Below, piece after piece: positions 57,572 through 64,000 of a stretch of DNA of 64,000 nucleotides. The notes below the pieces were generated by a model that saw nothing but the letters and a program-made list of their open reading frames with translations, made no database searches and was not told the DNA's origin. Origin of the DNA: Melampsora larici-populina 98AG31 (Eukaryota; Basidiomycota; Pucciniomycetes; Pucciniales; Melampsoraceae); contig NW_006768765.1 in assembly GCF_000204055.1 (NCBI RefSeq), positions 2,252,583 to 2,316,582 of the forward strand. The letters are read 5' to 3'. Made by a program: the position numbers and the translations under genes. The first letter of the stretch is position 1, and each line of letters begins with the position of its first letter.

Positions 57572-59000
57572 AAAAAATATATAAAATCATTTGCGCTTTT
57601 CTTTCCTGGATTGCTTGGACATCACTCGAGTCTTTCCTTCTTAAAGATTGACAGGTTGGAAAATGGCGCGTGATATGAATCCCCGTGCCACTGTCGATAA
57701 CTCAAAGGCCCTGCCAAAATCACCTGTCACATAGGAGCTTCTTAAAAAATCTGCGGGTGTCTCAGCTCTCAAGCATGCAAACACATTGTTTCATGTAGAG
57801 TTGGATAAGGAGAAATGTGTTCCTTGCCCTCCGGCGGACATCTTATCAGGAAAATTTGTCAAATTGTATCCATATGCTGAAAGATCATCAGGATGGGGAC
57901 AACAAGTTGAAGATTAGCAACCAAACAAGAGATAAAAAATTGTTATGGATTATTCAAGGTACAGCTTGTTTCTACAACACAGTTGAAACAACAAAGAACA
58001 CAGGAATGTAGGAATGAGCCCATACAACTGATGACTATGTGAAAGTACCTTTTTAGAAGTTAGAACAAACAAGATAAGAAGAGAAAGTGATCTTCTTATT
58101 CAAATTCGAATCAAGATCCTCAATCTGATAGCCGTGACGTTGTTAGCTAACCACACCTTTGACTCCCCACCATCACAGCCCATGTTCAGACTTTTGTTGA
58201 CTATTGCTGCCAATTTGATGAGCAAAACTACCCACTATATCCAAATGGAGACACTGTTTTTGTCTTGCAACCCAAAGTCAAGGTGACAAATTTTGTTCAT
58301 GTTGCTTGGACACACAATATGAAGACTGATACATCTCATGAAGATTGGGGAAAACAAGCTTTTTTATCTTCATGTGATGAAGTGCTCAATTCCCGCTTTC
58401 CAATTTTCTGGCTCTCCCCTATCTGGGCACAAGATGATAGTAAAACTTTAAAATAGTCAAGTGTTTAATCTTTTGATTTCATTATTTCTTTAACTTCCAT
58501 GTTGCATCAAATACTTGCTAACCTTCTTCAATCCTCCATTCAGAAAGAGGAACATGTGTCCCATTAGTGACCGTGACAGCATTCAGGAACACATTGAATG
58601 TGACACCCAATGTTGATTTGACAAAGCAAACAAGACCAGATGGAGTATACTGCAACACCAAGGCAAACACAGGCATATTTGGCCCAGTGCCAAAAGAGGC
58701 AGAAATCCTGGCTAAGGGACAGTTGAAGGATGTTACTGTTAATGACCCAACAACGGGTAATTTGGAATTGAAGGTACTTATCTTTCTACATTTAGGTTTT
58801 TATTTATGATTTTCCTTATACTTGGACCAACTACTGACAATCACCGTGTCTGTGTAGGCTTTGCTAGTCGATGAGCGCACACCAACTACCTTTGAGGCAG
58901 AAAGGGAAGTCGTGCACGCTTGTCGACGAGCAAACACTACCCAGACATGGTGAATAAAATTATATTCATGGCCACAGGTAGAGTATGCTGATGTAAGAAC
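57572..59000 (+). pseudogene. Unidentified decayed gene or repeat-encoded protein
   Basis: Plus-strand translation from about 57663 gives protein-like segments (KHANTLFHVELDKEKC, then LYPYAERSSGWGQQVED), interrupted by TAG, TAG and TAA at positions where CAG or CAA would keep the frame. Further pieces follow at about 58190-58455 and 58567-58775, then VDERTPTTFEAEREVV near 58870 before TGG and a stop. No domain is recognised. Between a MULE and a recombinase relic, a transposon protein is the likeliest source. Confidence 0.4.
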
Positions 59001-59858
59001 TTCTCCTTGCCGTAAAGTAGTAGTCTATCCTAGATATATATCCATCCTTTGGAAACACTGAGGGCTTAGGCTACCAGCAGCCACAATTTCTGGTTCAAGA
59101 GGGTTTGATGAGTGATTCAAAAGACAAAGATGGGGGTGAAAGATGGCTAATTCAGTTGATTTACTGGTCCATGGGGCAGGTGAAAAGATTTACTTTCCTT
59201 GATTCCTGCATCTTATCCACCTTTTGCTGACACTACTCTTGCTACGTATGCTGGTTTATTCCTTGATACTTCCAGATTTCCTTTTTATTCATTCTTATTC
59301 AATTATGATCAGTCCATTTTTGCAAATGGAATGTACACAGTGTCTGTGTCTTTTAAATTTGAGAATATCAATATATCATGCCGGAGTCACTGGATGATGG
59401 AGGTTTCATGCTTGAAGAAATTGGCAAATCCTACAATGGTGAGCTCTTATCCAATGTTACTTACAGGTTCTTCCATTCTCAACTTGGCAATATCTAGGTT
59501 TGGACAACTAGATTATCAATCTTATGTTACTTCTTATGGTAATTAAGTTCAAGTCTGCTGGTGTGCCCTAGGCAAACCACAACTTCCTTTCCCAAGGAGG
59601 TTTTGGTTTCTTGGGGGGGGCTCAGAGAGGGGGCGGTAGGAACCACCAGCCTCTGTAGATGGGAGAGCTCTTCCCCTTGACTCAGGGCGACGTCCTGAGC
59701 CTGAGAACTCCCAACTACGGTGGCCTGTGTCAAGGTTCCCCCACCCAAAACCACCATTAAGAACGCAAGAACGCAAGAACGGGGGACAGTCTTGCCAGTC
59801 AAAAGTAGATTGCTTCAATCATTCCAATAATGTAATTGAGTATATACTGCTGTTAAGG
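59001..59858. other. No supported gene; GC-rich patch
   Basis: 59590-59770 is GC-rich in AT-rich surroundings and starts after a TTTCTTGGGGGGGG run that resembles the run near 13060. No coding sequence supported; a 115-codon plus frame at 59199-59546 has no recognisable domain. Confidence 0.35.
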
Positions 59859-60791
59859 CTACTTTAAATTGTTCAATAATTTTACAGTGCTATTCAGTTT
59901 GTTGTTGTCAAATTCTCTGATGTAGAGCTTATAAGCCTTGGATTTCCAGCAACCAATTGCTACAATTTCATCAACTGGAGTTTCTGAATTCCATCTTAAC
60001 AACACGCCACCCACTCGAAAGGAATGACCTGTAATCTTATGACCAACTCTGCTTCTCCACACATCATCAAGCAGTCTCATGCTGGCCTTCGATAGCGTTA
60101 CTCATTTGCCGTTACACGGGTAAGAAAAGATATTGTCGTCTTCCGTGGCACCTGAAATAGTAATTAAACATCTAATTGCTCCCACCGGGTCTAAAAGTGA
60201 ATCTTGACGTTGACAATGAATTTCTTGAACCTCTCCGACAGTGGCTGTCTTGGCTTTGTGAATGCATGTTTTCAAAAATTTATTTTGAGGATGCCAGATA
60301 ACGTCCTTGACTTTTACTTGACTGATCTTGACTGAAGATTTTAATAATTCTCCTAAGCGCGCCATGCCCCAGAAAGCCACCAGTGCAACGGTGTATGCGA
60401 CTTGGTCTTCTAGACTACCGCCTGAAAAAGACTCTAAAAGCATGAATAAGTGTTCTACAAGGACCAGGTTTTTCGGAATCTTGGGAGCTTTTAGTAGTTC
60501 TAGCTTCGCTGCCGCGGTAAGGATGCACTCCACCCGTGGTGTGGCCTTGTGAGGGTACTTTTGGTCATGGAATAGGTGCCAGGCTTTAATGCCTGACAAA
60601 TATGATCAAACCGTTGTAGATTTGATCGGTGGAGATCCTTGCAACGAATCCTTAGGGATCAATGGTGGGCTTGCCCAAGTGACGAAATTGTAAAGGATGT
60701 CGGTTTGGATCGGTAAAAGGCAACTCCTATGAATATGGCGTTCTAGTGCGTACACCATCAATTTTGTAACTCCGGCGTTTTGATGCTTCAA
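59859..60791 (-). pseudogene. Tyrosine recombinase (Crypton/DIRS-type) relic
   Basis: Three minus-strand pieces lie in one frame, separated only by TGA at 60606-60608 and TGA at 60102-60104. The middle piece has the SAM-like core-binding start (YLSGIKAWHLFHDQ) and the first catalytic Arg region FWGMARLGELLKSS. The last has GHSFRVGG (His and second Arg), GCWKS (Trp at the second His position) and AYKLYIREF with the nucleophile Tyr. This is the catalytic order Arg, His/Trp-x-x-Arg, Tyr of tyrosine recombinases. Without a reverse transcriptase nearby a Crypton is favoured over DIRS. The upstream end is truncated or unresolved. Confidence 0.75.
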
Positions 60792-61317
60792 CGTCCTACT
60801 AGCTCAGGTCCCACTCATCATGTATGATGGTACATAGTTGGTTTTGGATGAATCGAGCCCATCGGGGCCTCTCAAGAATTCCATCACAGCCCCCAATCAC
60901 AAGTCACTGGCAGGCCAGTGTCTCTTACCGACCCTAGCAAGTTATGAGCAAGTTATGAGAAATTTATGAAATGGATATCAAATAGATAACGTCCATCAAT
61001 TGAGAATTTGTTGAGAAGTGGTTGGGAGACCACCAAAATTGAGATGATGTCATACAGCATCATAAACCTGTACAAACCTGCTCCTGAATTTCCCCACCAA
61101 GAATATATACAGTCAATCTAGAATATGTTGGCCCGGTGATTTTTTATTTTATTTTATTTTGGTGATACAGCTGCCAATACAGCTTGAAATATAAGCATTA
61201 TGCTTAAATCGAAATATGAAATTTGCTATTGACCGGTTTTGATGGTCAATAGCTGTTGACCACTCACCCTCAATCCCACCTCTATACCCTCGATACCACC
61301 AGCAAACCTTCACCGAT
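60792..61317. other. No supported gene
   Basis: AT-rich spacer between the recombinase relic and the broken gene at 61318; no inverted-repeat end found for the recombinase element. Confidence 0.45.
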
Positions 61318-61383
61318 ATGCCAAGAGGACCCTCAAAACATCAAAAGGAACTTGATGAGCAGGCCAAGGCAATACAAGATGCA

Positions 61384-61682
61384 TAAGCTTTGGTCTCGTT
61401 TCCTTTCTCGATATGAGTTCCTTTTCGATCTCAACTGATATTCGATCTTCTTCCTTTCTTCCTTTCTTCCTTCCTCTCCTTTTTGATCTCAACCAATATT
61501 CAATTTCTCTATTTAATCCCAACTTCAATCTCATTGACTTTGCAAATTCAAATTATTCAATCTCCGATTCTTCAATCAATCTCGTAACTTCAATCTCATT
61601 GACTTTGCAAATTCAAATTATTCAATCTCCGATTCTTCAATCAATCTCGTCGCCTTTTCAATTTCAAATTATTCATAGTGCA
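61384..61682. mobile_element. Insertion flanked by TGCA, splitting the first coding segment
   Basis: TGCA at 61380-61383 and 61679-61682 flank about 295 bp of pyrimidine-rich DNA. Coding sense resumes on the far side (IKQARQAPMEGLSPPPPP), and there is no GT donor at the left edge, so an insertion is likelier than an intron. No inverted ends seen, and the TGCA repeat is short enough to be chance. Confidence 0.4.
61521..61650. repeat. 65-bp tandem duplication
   Basis: Two adjacent copies with a period of 65 bp begin AACTTCAATCTCATTGACTT at 61521 and 61586 and are essentially identical until they diverge after CAATCAATCTCGT. Confidence 0.85.
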
Positions 61683-61733
61683 ATTAAACAAGCAAGACAG
61701 GCTCCAATGGAAGGCCTTAGTCCTCCTCCACCG

Positions 61734-61863
61734 CCAGGATTAAACACTGTCCTAATTGGGATAATGTGTTGCTTTTTTGGGATAATTAATTTTTGCCATA
61801 TAAATGCTTAGCAATTAATGCAAAAGTGATCATTATTCCATTAGGGACAGTGTTTAATCCTGG
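61734..61863. mobile_element. 130-bp MITE in the pseudogene
   Basis: Ends read inward as CCAGGATTAAACACTGTCC on both sides and pair nearly perfectly for about 20 bp, with weaker pairing continuing toward the centre. The gene frame (PPPP, then GSARGRGG) resumes directly after it. If the outer CCAGG/CCTGG is host sequence, the target duplication would be a 5-bp CCWGG. This is unresolved. Confidence 0.65.
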
Positions 61864-63760
61864 CAGTGCTCGTGGCCGCGGTGGCAGCCCTTATTATATG
61901 AACAAGTAAGCCTGTCTTTTTTCTATCAAAATTTTTGTAATTTGATCATTGAAACTGTTCAAATCTTTCCTTTCTAGACCCGGTCACCACTGGGAACTCG
62001 TTTGACTCAACGGACAACGCCAATACCATGATTCCAAGACGATCCATGTGGATCCTCATGGACCAGGCGGTCCTCTTGAGTTCCGCTGTTGATTGCAACC
62101 TGAAATCAAAAACACTTCTGGTAAGTTGCTCTTTTATCTCTTGACCATATCAAATCAAAACTGACAGTTTGCTTCTTCTGATTCCACTTGAATTCTTTTG
62201 TTAACATCAGACTTGCAAAGCCCTCAAGGGTCTGGACCTGCGTCCTCTGCTACCCACGGATTTGATCTGGGTGACATTGATCCAACTTTTGGTGATGGCA
62301 ACATGGCCGATCACGTCGTGGATAGAACTGCCAGTAGGTCTTTTATCTGTTTCTTCTCTCAAGATTAACTCGGACTAACCAATTTGATTCTTGCTGTGAT
62401 AGAATCAAAAGTCGAGTTGGATCTGACTAACTCACCTAGTCCAACCCCAGGACCGAATGTCTTGGTTACTCATGAAAGTAAACCCAACCAAGTCACCTTG
62501 ACTTACCATGTGTATATTCCTGATGGCCTTTCCGACGCCGATAAACAAAACGGCTTACCTCAAACTTATTCCGACCACAACAATGAGAAGCCCTTCCCCG
62601 TCTTGGTTCAAATTCACGGAAAGACCTTGACTGAGGTGAAGGAAAGTTTATATAATCTTTGTGACAAGAATAAGCAGGGATGTGGAACATTACTCAAGAT
62701 TGCAACTCAAGAAGGACATGTTGAATTCAAATGCTACATTACGCATGGGGGTATCTTTGGTAAGAGTTTGATGCCCGTGATTGAAACAGAATCCTTCTTT
62801 ACAGCATTCAAGGATATGATGATTGTAAAGCAAGGTAAAGAAGTTGGATTCTCCCTCACTATGGAGAATCCAAAGAAGACTGCTCGCACTCTCTTAAAGT
62901 TAATTTCCTTTACATCCCTTTTCTTCCTTTCGATTGTACTGACTTGCAAATTGTTTTTATCTCTATAGGAAGATAAGTTTGACACTGCGATGGCTCGACA
63001 AAATCCGCAGGCAGTAGAACCTGCTCGACATGCCAATCTGGAGATGGCAGTAAGTAATTTAACTTCATCTCTCTTTGTATTGATTCTAAGGAGCTTTGTT
63101 GAGCAGGCTATAGATGTCAACCCACGTGTTCAGGCTATAAAAGTTGAACTTATCACCAAGTACAGTCATTTTTCTATTGCTGGTAGGGAGTGTATGGGTT
63201 GTTACAATCCAATGGACTCGACTGAGGCGATGCCCTTATCCCACATCGTGTTTGATATATGGGCCAAAGCTATAGTGAGTTAGATTTTTCTTTTAAATTG
63301 ATCACCTCATAAACTGACCTGAATTTGATTTGCTTTTGAATAGCATAGCCATTCTCCGGGAGTTTCATATATGAAACCTCCCAAAGGACCTGATTTCAAG
63401 TGGGAGCCAAGATACAAAAACCCCCTCGCTTGAGCTCACACCGCTCCAAATCCCGAGTCTACCAGCTCAACTCTTCTTCCGGTCGGTAACAGTTTACGAA
63501 GCGACTCTCCAGCTCCAAGACCACTTCCACTCTTCGAGGAATACCTCAAACATTGCTCAATCGCCAAGGAGGATGGAGTTACTCGCACTCTACTCCGTGA
63601 TTTAGATATCTGCACCTTTGAGATGTTTCTATCTCCCCAACTCAGTGTGGAGGAAATGACAAAGCTCAAGTTTCCCTTTGGAGCTTGCCTTCGCCTCCAT
63701 GATCAAGCGCCTGTGTATCGTGATATTCTTAAGCAACGATTCCGTGCCAAACATCAATAG

Positions 63761-64000
63761 TTCTAGTATCTCAACAAGAATGTACTCAATCAATCTGTAA
63801 CAAATTATATATTAACCATCCGTAGCTCGAGTACTCTACAATACCTTATCTCATGTTTGAGATGTTTTGTAATGAAGATTTTATGTTTAAGAATCAAACA
63901 ATCCCTTTGAGCCACAAGTGAGAACAGATACTGGTCTTAGATTTTTATCAAGACCCAGTTTTGCATGATCAAATCCGAATTTGTGACACCTTTAGTGTTC
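63761..64000. other. 3' flank of the pseudogene
   Basis: AT-rich sequence after the TAG at 63758; nothing else recognised before the window ends. Confidence 0.4.

Larger units (their letters stand above)
61318..63760 (+). pseudogene. Broken multi-exon gene of unknown function, two insertions and three TGA stops
   Basis: A chain of exons from MPRGPSKHQKELDEQ (61318) to LKQRFRAKHQ and TAG (63758-63760) can be followed through canonical introns, but it is interrupted. About 299 bp is inserted after residue 22, and a 130-bp MITE lies in the PPPPPG segment. In-frame TGA occurs at 62003, 62090 and 63431, each where CGA would fit. Recognisable segments are GSARGRGGSPYYMN, a central beta-rich part (VLVQIHGKTLTEVKESLY), CMGCYNP, and a C-terminal SAM-like stretch (TFEMFLSPQLSVEEMTKLKF). 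I cannot name the family. The SAM-like end and RGG-type start suggest a regulatory or repeat-associated protein. Confidence 0.65.

Noticed and set aside
1..64000. CRISPR arrays, tRNA or rRNA genes, operons, riboswitches
   Set aside because: No regularly spaced repeats, no cloverleaf with the usual B-box, and a eukaryotic gene structure throughout.

Overview
The window looks like nuclear DNA of a rust fungus (order Pucciniales; Puccinia-like, species not determinable by eye). Genes are split by many short introns (mostly 60-100 bp, GT-AG with several GC-AG), several predicted products are small secreted proteins typical of rusts, and the intergenic space is packed with AT-rich DNA transposons and decayed relics. 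I found no tRNA, rRNA, CRISPR array or prokaryotic-style operon. Exon borders below were worked out by hand from splice signals and reading frame. They should be good to a few bases but have no transcript support.

Layout. 0.8-4.4 kb: two secreted-protein genes (627 and 141 aa). 5.3-9.9 kb: an almost complete hAT transposon with terminal inverted repeats and target duplication, whose coding exon is split by a 207-bp palindromic MITE. 10-20.1 kb: a gene-poor block of foldback elements, a decayed IS630/Tc1-like transposase, and a Mutator-type MITE nested in a smaller palindrome. 20.3-28.0 kb: a housekeeping island with NPR2 (TORC1 inhibition), a RING/coiled-coil protein resembling the ZIP3/HEI10/RNF212 crossover factors, and UDP-glucuronate decarboxylase. 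28.9-33.3 kb: a secreted-protein candidate and a tandem pair of cysteine-rich secreted proteins with identical five-exon structure. 33.3-38.6 kb: no supported gene. 38.7-54.1 kb: a second housekeeping island with a disordered protein of unknown role, SRP receptor beta, Pob3 (FACT), an acidic nuclear-type protein with duplicated exons, eIF3j and AVL9. 54.5-64 kb: a Mutator-like element (about 3.06 kb, 110-bp inverted repeats), an unidentified relic, a tyrosine-recombinase relic and a broken gene hit by two insertions.

How it fits together. The housekeeping islands serve nutrient signalling, secretion (SRP receptor, AVL9), chromatin transcription and translation initiation. They are unrelated functionally and simply neighbours, mostly in convergent or divergent pairs. 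The secreted-protein genes sit at the borders of the repeat-rich blocks, as often seen for candidate effectors. The repeats share one decay signature. CpG sites of a young MITE copy read TpG or CpA in an old copy, and all seven in-frame stops in the three most readable broken elements at the right end are TGA, as CGA-to-TGA changes would give. This suggests cytosine-deamination-driven silencing of repeats.
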